The position numbers and the translations under genes are program-made. 64,000 nucleotides of DNA from CBDFKB01 sp965248715 (GTDB taxonomy: Bacteria > Pseudomonadota > Alphaproteobacteria > Rhizobiales > Rhizobiaceae), in the NCBI GenBank assembly GCA_965248715.1, contig CBDFKB010000006.1, positions 62,001-126,000 on the forward strand. The letters run 5' to 3'. The notes beneath the pieces were generated by a model, which was given only the letters and a program-made list of their open reading frames with translations, was not told the DNA's origin and ran no database searches. Shown piece after piece: positions 17,108 through 25,253 of this stretch (within the stretch, counting starts at the first letter, position 1; each line of letters opens with the position of its first letter).

Positions 17108-17869
17108 ATGAACCTATCCAGTTCGATTACGATCGTCACCGGCGGTGCATCTGGGCTCGGCGGCGCCACCACCCGCGAATTGGCGGCAAATGGCGCCAAA
17201 GTGATGATTTTCGACGTCAACGCCACCAAGGGCGAAGCATTGGCTAACGAGCTTGGCGCTAATGTGGCCTTCAGCCGGGTCGACGTTACCAGCGAGGAAA
17301 GTGTTCAGGCGGGGATCGCTGGTACGCTTGAACAATTTGGCGGCGTTTCCGCTTGCGTTAATTGCGCCGGCATCGGGGTAGCAATGAAGACCATGGGCAA
17401 GAATGGTGCCCACCGCCTCGATCTGTTCAAAAAGGTAATCGACATCAATTTGGTCGGCACCTTCAACGTGTTACGGTTGGCTGCCGAAGAAATGTCGAAG
17501 AACCAACCGAACGCCGAAGGTGAGCGCGGCGTGATCATCAACACCGCCTCGGTGGCGGCCTATGAGGGCCAAAAGGGTCAGGTCGCCTATTCGGCCTCCA
17601 AGGGCGCCATTGTCGCCATGACCCTGCCGATTGCCCGTGATCTTGCCTTTTATGGCATTCGGGTATGCGCAATAGCGCCCGGTCTGTTCTTCACGCCGCT
17701 GTTTGAGGGGTTAGGCGAAGAGGTGGTCAATTCGCTCTCGGCCCAGGTTACTTTTCCCAAGCGGTTGGGCCGCCCAGAAGAATTCGCCACCCTTGCCCGC
17801 ACAATTGTCGAACAGCCCTATTTCAATGGCGAGACCGTTCGCCTTGATGGCGCCATCCGGCTGCCTTGA
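17108..17869 (+). CDS. SDR-family oxidoreductase, 3-hydroxyacyl-CoA dehydrogenase-like
   Basis: A 253-residue classical short-chain dehydrogenase. The NAD(P) motif TGGASGLG is at about 11-18, the acidic D41 after the second strand favours NAD+, CVNCAG is at about 82-87, and the catalytic residues are Ser (INTASV) and YSASK (about 158-162). The sequence most resembles type-2 3-hydroxyacyl-CoA dehydrogenases (HSD17B10-like). It lies 27 bases before an enoyl-CoA hydratase gene, so the two could perform consecutive hydration and oxidation steps of an acyl-CoA. Confidence 0.85.
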   Translation: MNLSSSITIVTGGASGLGGATTRELAANGAKVMIFDVNATKGEALANELGANVAFSRVDVTSEESVQAGIAGTLEQFGGVSACVNCAGIGVAMKTMGKNGAHRLDLFKKVIDINLVGTFNVLRLAAEEMSKNQPNAEGERGVIINTASVAAYEGQKGQVAYSASKGAIVAMTLPIARDLAFYGIRVCAIAPGLFFTPLFEGLGEEVVNSLSAQVTFPKRLGRPEEFATLARTIVEQPYFNGETVRLDGAIRLP

Positions 17870-17896
17870 ACCCAAAGAGTGCCATGGAGAAGTGTC

Positions 17897-18670
17897 ATGA
17901 GCGAGTTTACCACTCTTGTTTATGAGCCCGACGGCAAAGTGTGTACGATCACTTTAAACCGTCCCAGCGTGATGAATGCGTTCAACAAATTGTTGCGGGC
18001 TGAACTGCTGGCAGCGGTAAATCGCGCCAACAACGATCCCAAGCTTCAAGTGGTGATCGTCAAAGGTGCGGGGTCGGGCTTTTGCGCCGGTGCCGATCTT
18101 GGCGAAGCACCGGATACTACTGTCGAACAGCAATTGCTGCAGGAATACAAACCGTTCCTGACGGCTATCGCCGCTTCACCGAAAATCTACATCGCCAGCG
18201 TACACCGCACCGCCGCTGGCATTGGTGGCGCCTTGGCGATGACCTGCGATCTAAACGTGATGGCCGATACGGCAAGCATCTATTTGGCGTTTGCCGCCAT
18301 CGCCTTGGTGCCAGATGGCGGCGCGACCTGGCATTTGGTGCGCAATGCCGGCTATCGCCGTGCGTTCCAGATCGCGGTGGAGGGGCAAAAAATCTCGGCC
18401 GAAACCTGCCTGGAACTGGGCTTGTGCAACAAAGTGGTGGTCGAAGACGCGCTTGCGGCGGAAACTTTGGCGTGGGCCAGGCAATTGGCCGACGGCGCGC
18501 GCGAAGCACAAACCGCGACCAAAGAAATCATGCGCCAGGTGGCAGATGTTTCCTATGGTGAAGCAATCGCGTTGGAAGCCCACCATCAGCAAAAACTGGT
18601 AATGCGCCCCGACTTTATTGAAGGGGTGACCGCGTTCCGCGAAAAACGCAAACCGGTATTCGGCGGGTAA
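17897..18670 (+). CDS. Enoyl-CoA hydratase/isomerase family protein
   Basis: A 257-residue crotonase-fold enzyme. GAGSGFCAGADLGEAP (about 57-72) forms the CoA-binding oxyanion loop, RTAAGIGGALAMTCDLNVMAD (about 98-118) the second oxyanion segment, and LVPDGGATWHLVRNAGYRRA the active-site helix region. ATG at 17897 has a clear GGAGA 7 bases upstream; an in-frame ATG at 17879 was rejected. Probably co-transcribed with the SDR gene. The precise acyl substrate is undetermined. Confidence 0.87.
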   Translation: MSEFTTLVYEPDGKVCTITLNRPSVMNAFNKLLRAELLAAVNRANNDPKLQVVIVKGAGSGFCAGADLGEAPDTTVEQQLLQEYKPFLTAIAASPKIYIASVHRTAAGIGGALAMTCDLNVMADTASIYLAFAAIALVPDGGATWHLVRNAGYRRAFQIAVEGQKISAETCLELGLCNKVVVEDALAAETLAWARQLADGAREAQTATKEIMRQVADVSYGEAIALEAHHQQKLVMRPDFIEGVTAFREKRKPVFGG

Positions 18671-18729
18671 TATCGAGTTCCTTTGGTATAAACCGCCTAC
18701 CGATCAAAGTTCACAGGAGCCAGTCTGCC

Positions 18730-19599
18730 ATGCTGATCCGGGTCGCACCCGCTATTTTTGTGCTAATATGGGCGACCGGGTTTATCGGTTCCAAGCTCGG
18801 TTCGCCCCATGCCGAACCGTTCACATTCCTAGCGTTGCGGTTTGCGATCGCACTAACGATCCTGACCGCCTTGTCAGCGTTTATATCCTGGGGCACGGTT
18901 AGTCGGCGCCAATATGGCTATGCGCTGCTGGTCGGGCTTTTGGTGCAGGGCATATATCTCGGCGGCATATTCTACGCTATCGACCACGGTATGACCGCCG
19001 GGTTCGCCGCGCTGCTGGTAGGGTTTCAGCCGATCGTGACCTCGATCATGGCGTTCTACAACCTCAAACAAACCATCCGGCTTACCGATGTGGTGGTTTT
19101 GGCGATCGGGTTTGCCGGGGTTGTCATGGTATTGGCGCCAGATCTCATCGCCGGCTCCGGGAACCTTGGTGCGACGCCGGCCAATTTGGCGGTGGGCTGC
19201 ATCGCGGTTTTGGCGATCAGCGCCGGCACGATCCTGCAAAAGAAACATCTGGGCGGCATCTCTATGATCGCCAACACTACCACCCAATATGTTGCCGCCA
19301 CCGGGTTTACCGCGCTGATTGCGGTGAGCACCGAGCGCATGGAAATCAGTTGGACCGGTGAATTTTTGTTTGCGCTTGCATGGCTGGTGGTGGTGCTGTC
19401 GCTCGGCGGCATCGCGTTATTGATGTATCTGATTAACCAGCGCTCGATCCTCAACGTGGCGTCGCTGTTTTTCCTGGTGCCGGGGGTCGCGGCACTGATC
19501 GCCTGGCCGCTGTTCGGCGAAACTTTGCAGCCGCTGCAGATCGCCGGTTTTGCGGTGGCGATGGCGGCAATCGCGGTCTCGTCGCGCAAAATAGTGTAA
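18730..19599 (+). CDS. EamA/DMT-family transporter
   Basis: A 289-residue protein with ten hydrophobic segments in two EamA repeats (about 5-135 and 150-285), typical of drug/metabolite exporters. The early motif FVLIWATGFIGSKLG and the FTFLALRFAIAL segment are usual for the first repeat. AGGAG precedes the ATG at good spacing. The direction and substrate of transport cannot be deduced; exporters of amino acids or metabolites dominate the family. Confidence 0.87.
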   Translation: MLIRVAPAIFVLIWATGFIGSKLGSPHAEPFTFLALRFAIALTILTALSAFISWGTVSRRQYGYALLVGLLVQGIYLGGIFYAIDHGMTAGFAALLVGFQPIVTSIMAFYNLKQTIRLTDVVVLAIGFAGVVMVLAPDLIAGSGNLGATPANLAVGCIAVLAISAGTILQKKHLGGISMIANTTTQYVAATGFTALIAVSTERMEISWTGEFLFALAWLVVVLSLGGIALLMYLINQRSILNVASLFFLVPGVAALIAWPLFGETLQPLQIAGFAVAMAAIAVSSRKIV

Positions 19600-19706
19600 A
19601 GCCGGGCGGTTGCAGCCCCATTGATGGTAACCGTCCCATTGGCAGGTAATGCGCAAACAGCTATGCCAGGCGCGATAAATTGCAAGCGGTTTGGTAGAAG
19701 GCGGAA

Positions 19707-20318
19707 ATGAGTATTATACGCAATATCGAACAATTGGAGGTGATCTACGGCGAGCCAGGTCTTAGTTCGACCGTCAAGGTTTGCGACCAGATCACGCCGC
19801 AATATCGGCGGTTGATTGAAGCAGCACCGTTTGTGGCCCTGGCGACCAGCGGGCCAGAGGGTCTCGATTGTTCGCCACGCGGTGACAATGGCAGAGTGAT
19901 CCACGTCGCTGACGAGCGAACCTTGATGCTGCCAGACCGGCGCGGCAACAACCGGATCGATTCCCTGCGCAACATCGTACGCGATCCAAGGGTTGGTCTG
20001 TTGTTCCTCATTCCAGGCGTCGGCTATACGGTACGGGTCAACGGCACCGCACAAATCGATGTAAGCCAGGCGATCATCGAGCAATTTACGGTCAAAGGGC
20101 AAAAGCCGCGCTCGGTGGTGGTGATTTCTGTCGAGGCGGTCTATTTCCAGTGCGCGCGGGCAATCGTGCGTTCGAAATTATGGGACCAGGCGGCAAAGAT
20201 CGATCCTAAAAGCCTACCGAGCCCGGGGGATATTCTGCAAACCGCTACCAAGGGTGAGATCGATGGCGCAGCCTATGATCGGCGATGGCCGAAGCGGGCT
20301 GAAGAAACCCTGTGGTAA
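19707..20318 (+). CDS. Pyridoxamine 5'-phosphate oxidase-fold flavoprotein
   Basis: A 203-residue member of the split-barrel FMN-binding PPOX family. FVALATSGPEGLDCSPRGD (about 45-63) is the FMN phosphate-binding strand pair, and DRRGNNRIDSLRNIVRDPRVGLLFLIPG (about 78-105) the second FMN segment. The tail, with VEAVYFQCARAIVRSKLW, fits the MSMEG_1061-like subgroup. Probably an FMN- or F420-type reductase or general stress flavoprotein; the substrate is unknown. Confidence 0.8.
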   Translation: MSIIRNIEQLEVIYGEPGLSSTVKVCDQITPQYRRLIEAAPFVALATSGPEGLDCSPRGDNGRVIHVADERTLMLPDRRGNNRIDSLRNIVRDPRVGLLFLIPGVGYTVRVNGTAQIDVSQAIIEQFTVKGQKPRSVVVISVEAVYFQCARAIVRSKLWDQAAKIDPKSLPSPGDILQTATKGEIDGAAYDRRWPKRAEETLW

Positions 20319-20351
20319 GGCGATGAACCGAACCTTTGAAAGGCTACCAGA

Positions 20352-21173
20352 ATGGATATGATCGCACCGCTATTTAGCGTCGAGGGCCTGTTTACCTTGC
20401 TAATGTTGGTGCTGCTGCAAGCGGTGCTCGGCTTCGACAATCTGTTGTACATATCAATCGAATCGAAGCGGGCACCGGTCGAAAGCCAAAAATTCGTGCG
20501 CCAGCTCGGCATTGCGTTGGCGATTGTGTTGCGTATTGCGCTGTTGTTCGTGGTGATCAACGCTATCGAACTGTTCCAGGGTCACCTGTTTGGCTTTAAA
20601 TTGCCAGGCATCGCCGCCGGCAGTTTCAATGGCCACGCACTGATCGTGCTTTTTGGCGGTATTTTCATCATCTACACAGCAATGAAGGAAATTTTTCACA
20701 TGATCTCGGTGCACGATCTGAGCCATGAAGGTGAGCGCAGCGCGCGCTCGGTATGGTCGGTGACGTTGTGGATCGTTGTGATGAATTTGGTATTTTCGTT
20801 CGACTCGATCCTGTCATCCCTGGCGTTGACCGAAGTCTTCATTATCATGGCGGTGGCAATTATTTTGTCCGGGATCATGATGATTGTACTCGCCGACCAT
20901 GTGGCCGAGTTTCTTGAACGCAACCGCATGTACGAAGTGCTCGGCCTTTTCGTCTTGTTCATCGTTGGCATATTGCTGGTATCAGAAGGCGGTCACCTGG
21001 CCCATCTGGAGTTTTTCGGATTTGCGGTCGAACCGATGACCAAATCGACCTTCTATTTTGTTATATTCGTACTGGTGGTGGTCGACCTGGTGCAGGGCCG
21101 CTATCAGCGCAAACTGATGGCCGAGCAGGCCGCGGCACGCCATTCCGCCACACCGGGCGATATCCATGGCTGA
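20352..21173 (+). CDS. TerC-family integral membrane protein
   Basis: A 273-residue protein with seven or eight hydrophobic spans. The duplicated acidic motifs FDNLLYISI (about 29-37) and FSFDSILSS (about 148-156) are the family signature and sit within membrane helices, consistent with metal-ion (manganese or calcium) export or metallation of exported proteins. The His-rich loop HMISVHDLSHEGERSARS is cytoplasmic or periplasmic. Overlaps the next gene by 8 bases. Confidence 0.85.
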   Translation: MDMIAPLFSVEGLFTLLMLVLLQAVLGFDNLLYISIESKRAPVESQKFVRQLGIALAIVLRIALLFVVINAIELFQGHLFGFKLPGIAAGSFNGHALIVLFGGIFIIYTAMKEIFHMISVHDLSHEGERSARSVWSVTLWIVVMNLVFSFDSILSSLALTEVFIIMAVAIILSGIMMIVLADHVAEFLERNRMYEVLGLFVLFIVGILLVSEGGHLAHLEFFGFAVEPMTKSTFYFVIFVLVVVDLVQGRYQRKLMAEQAAARHSATPGDIHG

Positions 21174-21603
21174 TCCCGACACCACGCGGCTCACCGGTGA
21201 AGTCGAGCGGCTGCACCGGTTTCTGCAGGACTGGATCAGCGGCGCGATTGCGCCTGATCAATCGTTGCTGGAAGCGGAATTTGCCGGTGCGCTGGCGCCA
21301 AAATTCTACAATGTCCAGCCGGCTGGCCAGGTGTTGCAGCGGGCCGATATCATCGAGCAGATCCAGGCCATGCATGGCGCCAATCCAAACTTTGCGATCC
21401 ATGTCGAGGATGTGCGGGCGAGCGCAGTCCCAGCGCCGGGTTTGCTGCTTGGCACCTATATCGAAGTGCAATCAGGCGCCCGCAACAGCCCGGCTGACAA
21501 TCGCCGGCTGTCGTCGGTGCTGATCGATTTCAGTGCCACGCCTGCTTCATGGTTGTTCGTTCATGAGACTTGGGTCGACGGTGATCAAATCGCTCCCATT
21601 TAA
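21166..21603 (+). CDS. Hypothetical NTF2-like small protein
   Basis: A 145-residue soluble protein with alternating helix and strand, resembling the SnoaL/NTF2-like fold: an N-terminal helix (LTGEVERLHRFLQDWISG), an ADIIEQIQAMHG helix and C-terminal strands ending WLFVHETWVDGD. The family assignment is by pattern only. It overlaps terC by 8 bases and so is translationally coupled; no role is evident. Confidence 0.6.
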   Translation: MADPDTTRLTGEVERLHRFLQDWISGAIAPDQSLLEAEFAGALAPKFYNVQPAGQVLQRADIIEQIQAMHGANPNFAIHVEDVRASAVPAPGLLLGTYIEVQSGARNSPADNRRLSSVLIDFSATPASWLFVHETWVDGDQIAPI

Positions 21604-21747
21604 ACCGGAGAGACTTGAGCGCCGGCGGTCGTCGTTTGCCAGATCATTCAATATTTTTCTGATATTTGCGGAATTTAACCCAGTTTATCTCCCGTTAAAC
21701 TGCCGCGATTGCTAGATGTGGTTGTAAATCGTAAGATAAAAACGGGA

Positions 21748-21853
21748 CTAGCGCTTGTCACCAAGCGTAGGATTTGCTTCGTCGCGCTATCTCTTTGTTT
21801 ATGCGTGTCATTTTTCCCAAAGCCGGTACCCACTTTTGGGTGACGCGCTCTAG
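21748..21853 (-). repeat. RIME-like repeat, full copy
   Basis: CTAG-bounded copy (21748-21751 and 21850-21853) in the same orientation as that at 8653-8759. The closing CTAG is shared with the next small element. Bases 21604-21747 before it contain no recognisable feature. Confidence 0.8.
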
Positions 21854-22064
21854 TGGAATGAATTTGACATTTGGTGCCCATTTGCAGCTTCGCCGTTTGT
21901 CAAATGTCAAATTTAAAAATTCCGCTAGATTTAGTATCTTGCTAGTGGTTCTTTTGATTCCAACATTTGCAAACCACAGTGTTGCAACGGGACGCAAATG
22001 TTGCAATCGAACCACTAGTGGAATGAATTTGATATTTGGTGCCCATTTGCAGCTTCGCCGTTTG
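21850..22064. repeat. Abutting CTAG-bounded small inverted-repeat elements
   Basis: Unit A (21850-21928) begins ctagtggaatgaatttgaca and ends with an imperfect inverted copy closing in CTAG. Unit B (21942-22018) has inverted ends ctagtggttc and gaaccactag plus an inner pair around acatttgc/gcaaatgt. A second, truncated unit A (22015-22064) starts at the right CTAG of unit B and repeats the first about 50 bases of unit A. None encodes protein. Together they fill the gap before the metallophosphoesterase gene. Confidence 0.65.
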
Positions 22065-22138
22065 ATCCAGCTGTTGTTTGGTCACGTGCGTATTGAGCTG
22101 TAACAATTTGTGGTGGGTCTGCGTCAGAAAGGCTGAAA

Positions 22139-23962
22139 ATGGCGAACAAATCTGAAACCGACCTGGACCTAAACAGTTTCCCGGAAATGACCCACTGGTT
22201 TGGGCCGATCATATTGGCGAAACTTGGTTGGCAGGCGATTGTTGCGGCGCTGTTTGGGCAATATGCCGACCAGCGCACCACACAGGCGGCACTCGATAGC
22301 GAACCTGCCACCAAGGTCACTCAGCGTTATGATTATTCAACAAAGCTTACGGCAGACCCACAAGGAGCTGTTTGGCTCGACTACGTGGCTGATTTAGGTG
22401 ACGGTTTTGATGCCACTTATACGGTCGCCTCGATCTTGGCGATGCCTGAACTTAACCTGAAAGATAGCAAGGGGACGACGCACCAAACGCCGAGGGGCCA
22501 AATCTTAGTGATGGGTGGTGACGAGGTCTATCCGACCGCAAGCCGAGATGCCTATTGGGAGCGCACAAGACAACCCTATGAGCTGGCATTTCCCGAACGC
22601 AGGGGTACCAAGAAGGTGCCGTTTTTTGCCATTCCCGGAAACCATGATTGGTACGACGGCCTGGAGAGTTTCCACGATACATTTTGTAGAACCAAAACTA
22701 CCGGCGCAAAAAGGGATGGAGTGAAAATCGGCAGCTGGCAATCGCGCCAACACCGCAGCTATTTTGCTCTCAAGCTGCCCTTTGATTGGCATTTGTGGGG
22801 TCTCGACATCCAACTTGGCGGCTTCGTAGACCAACCGCAGTTGGACTATTTCAAACTGGAAGCAAAGAAATTTACCGAAAAATCCAAGGTGATCATCTGC
22901 ACTGCCCAACCGAGTTGGCTGAAAGCAAAAAACCGGGAAGATTGCGACGATCAGGCTTACAAATCCATGCTGTATGTCAAACATATAGCCGAAAGCAGCG
23001 GCGCAGCCGGATACAAGAAACGGGTGTGCGCACTGATAGCCGGCGATCTGCACCATTACAGCCGTTACGCCCATGACAAAGAAGAAATGCAGTTGGTGAC
23101 CGCGGGCGGTGGCGGCGCTTTTTTGCATGCGACCCACCACCTGCCGGACCGTTTCGAAATCGAATGGTATGGGGCAAAATGGAATAACGCCGACGCCAAA
23201 CTGTGCCACTATTCGCTATATAGCGATCCTGTAGACCCAGACACCATCCAAGACCAACCTGCCGTATATCCATCGCAGGATGTAACCCGCAAATTGTGCT
23301 GGGACAATTGGCGTTTTGCCTTGGACAATAAGATTTTCGCGGTGCTGGTTGGCGTCATCTATGCTTTGGTGGCAAGCTATATATCCATGACCGAAAGCAC
23401 GGTTTTTAATGATCCGTTCTTAGCAATTTTGGCCGCCGCCCTGCTCGGCGCACTGATGTTTCACTCCTACAATTCCGGTCGCGCCGTTAAATATTGTTTA
23501 TGGGGAATAGGTCACTTCGCTTTGCATGCAATCGCCATGTGGGCGCTGGCCAAATTATTATGGCCAGCAGGTGCTACGTTGTGCACGCAATACAATTGCG
23601 ACTATTTTACCCTGATTTGGCTTGTCTATATGGCCGTATCCATTGTGATCGGTGGGGTGATCGGCGGCACGATATTCGGCATCTTCATTGCTGCTGCATG
23701 CGCCATCGGCAAAATCCATCAGGACGAAGCGTTCAGCGCGCTAAGGGTGCAAAGCTATCGCAACTTCCTGCGGTTGCGGCTGAGCGATAACGCGCTCACC
23801 ATATATCCGGTCGGCATCGACAAGGTGCCTGGGCGCGCAAAGTGGGCAAAAAACCAAAACTCAAGCGAAAACAATCCGCCCGTCTATGTGGTCAATCCGC
23901 CGTTGGAGCCGCATTTGATCGAGGGGCCGGTAATCATAACCGCTGACACGGCCGATATGTAG
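22139..23962 (+). CDS. Metallophosphoesterase with C-terminal membrane domain
   Basis: A 607-residue protein. The N-terminal calcineurin-like domain (about 70-370) has VADLGDGFDATY and VMGGDEVYP (first metal site), PGNHDWYDG (about 164-172), and GDLHHYSRY (about 302-310) followed by TAGGGGAFLHATHH. The C-terminal third has four hydrophobic segments (about 400-535) anchoring it in the membrane, then a soluble tail. It probably hydrolyses a phosphate ester near the inner membrane; the substrate is unknown. Its TAG stop (23960-23962) is the first three bases of an inverted-repeat element. Upstream is a run of small repeats and no obvious operon partner. Confidence 0.78.
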   Translation: MANKSETDLDLNSFPEMTHWFGPIILAKLGWQAIVAALFGQYADQRTTQAALDSEPATKVTQRYDYSTKLTADPQGAVWLDYVADLGDGFDATYTVASILAMPELNLKDSKGTTHQTPRGQILVMGGDEVYPTASRDAYWERTRQPYELAFPERRGTKKVPFFAIPGNHDWYDGLESFHDTFCRTKTTGAKRDGVKIGSWQSRQHRSYFALKLPFDWHLWGLDIQLGGFVDQPQLDYFKLEAKKFTEKSKVIICTAQPSWLKAKNREDCDDQAYKSMLYVKHIAESSGAAGYKKRVCALIAGDLHHYSRYAHDKEEMQLVTAGGGGAFLHATHHLPDRFEIEWYGAKWNNADAKLCHYSLYSDPVDPDTIQDQPAVYPSQDVTRKLCWDNWRFALDNKIFAVLVGVIYALVASYISMTESTVFNDPFLAILAAALLGALMFHSYNSGRAVKYCLWGIGHFALHAIAMWALAKLLWPAGATLCTQYNCDYFTLIWLVYMAVSIVIGGVIGGTIFGIFIAAACAIGKIHQDEAFSALRVQSYRNFLRLRLSDNALTIYPVGIDKVPGRAKWAKNQNSSENNPPVYVVNPPLEPHLIEGPVIITADTADM

Positions 23963-24224
23963 AGCAAATTTCGACCATACGGGATCACTTGATGGTGCCA
24001 AATCAGTCCACTCAGCGAGGCGAGCAGCGCCTTGCGATACTGGTATCTCACAAGTTGCTCAACGAAACTGATGGGCTGATCTGGCCCACCGGAGGCCGAT
24101 TTTTTGCGCCTTGCGGACTTTGTTGGGATTTCCTGGTGGTCGTCCAGACCAAGGCGTAAATCCCGCCTTGCCAGCAGACGCTAAAAATCGGTCAAGTGAT
24201 CCCGTATGGTCGAAACTTGCTCTA
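23960..24224. repeat. MITE-like element with 33-bp terminal inverted repeats
   Basis: The termini 23960-23992 and 24192-24224 are inverted copies with one mismatch (outer end tagagcaaatttcgaccata). The 265-bp unit has a core (about 24077-24159, minus orientation) about 80% identical to 40047-40130, and in both places the core can be read as a peptide with TPWSGRP, PNKV and AQKIGLRW. The left end supplies the stop codon of the metallophosphoesterase gene. Confidence 0.75.
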
Positions 24225-24259
24225 GGTGAACTTTCGATCAGCCGCGCGATCAAAGGGCA

Positions 24260-25195
24260 TCAGCCAAACCGCTGGTCCAGCCAATCGATAAACGCGGCGG
24301 TGACTGCCTCACGATTGATTTCGTTGAGGCTCTCATGGCGGGTCTTAGGCAACAGCGAAAGCGTTACATCAGACATGTTGGCTTTTTGCATACGGCGGGC
24401 GATCCGCGCCACGCCTTTGCCTTGGTCCGAACATGGATCAGCTTCGCCCGCCAGCAGATGGACCGGCAGGTCGCTCGGCAATTGATCGAAACGGTTCTGG
24501 TTTGCAGCCCACACGATGGCTGCGGTTAGATCGAGCCACAAACCACTTGAGCACGGATAGCCGCAATCGGGGTCCGCAACATATTTGTCGACCTCGGCTT
24601 GGTCGCGAGACAGCCAGTCAAATTCGGTCCGGTTCGGCGCAAAATTTTTGTTCCAGGTCTCAAACGTCACCTTGTTGGCCAACGCGCTCGCGGTATTGCG
24701 GCCTCTGATCAGCGCTTCGCATCGCAGCAACAGGCGTAGCACGGCCAGCAAATTTCCGGCATCCAGCCCGGAATTCCATGCCGCCAGCCCGTTGATTTGT
24801 TCGCCGTGGCGCATCGCATAAATGATGGCGATGATCGCGCCCATCGAGTGGCCGAAACACACGATCGGCACGCCAGGATGTTGGTGGCGCAAATGGCCGT
24901 TCATATGGTCGACATCAGCGATCACCTTGTCGAAACCACCAGGGGTGCCAAACACCCCGCGCGGTGCGTCTTCGGCCCTTGTCTCGCCATGGCCGCGATG
25001 ATCGTGAACACACACCAGATAGCCTGCCGACGCTAAGGCACGAGCAAATCGTAAATAGCGCGCGCCATATTCCGCCATGCCATGGTTGATCTGGATGACC
25101 GCGCGCAAGTCGCCTTTTGCCGGTAAGGTGTCCAGGCAAAGATCGGCGCCGGTTGGCGATGCAATGCGTTCAAGTTTCCATTCTTGTTTCGACAT
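24260..25195 (-). CDS. Alpha/beta hydrolase, monoacylglycerol lipase-like
   Basis: A 311-residue serine hydrolase of the S33/Hydrolase_4 type. HG-like oxyanion region INHGMAEYGARY (about 34-45), VHDHRGHGET (about 62-71), nucleophile elbow CFGHSMGAI (about 113-121, Ser at 117), acid in LLAGEADPCSDQGKG (about 250-264) and catalytic His in KTRHESLNE (about 283-291). It would hydrolyse monoacylglycerols or related esters (lysophospholipids). Monocistronic as far as can be seen, convergent with the metallophosphoesterase gene. Confidence 0.83.
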   Translation of the reverse strand: MSKQEWKLERIASPTGADLCLDTLPAKGDLRAVIQINHGMAEYGARYLRFARALASAGYLVCVHDHRGHGETRAEDAPRGVFGTPGGFDKVIADVDHMNGHLRHQHPGVPIVCFGHSMGAIIAIIYAMRHGEQINGLAAWNSGLDAGNLLAVLRLLLRCEALIRGRNTASALANKVTFETWNKNFAPNRTEFDWLSRDQAEVDKYVADPDCGYPCSSGLWLDLTAAIVWAANQNRFDQLPSDLPVHLLAGEADPCSDQGKGVARIARRMQKANMSDVTLSLLPKTRHESLNEINREAVTAAFIDWLDQRFG

Positions 25196-25253
25196 GTCGT
25201 CACAAGGGCCCTATGCCCACCCGCGCAGATAACAATGATTAACCTAAGCGCAT

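Noticed and set aside
24059..24253. 64-codon minus-strand frame
   Set aside because: Lies across the 33-bp-ended repeat element; kept as a repeat with coding-capable core instead of a gene.
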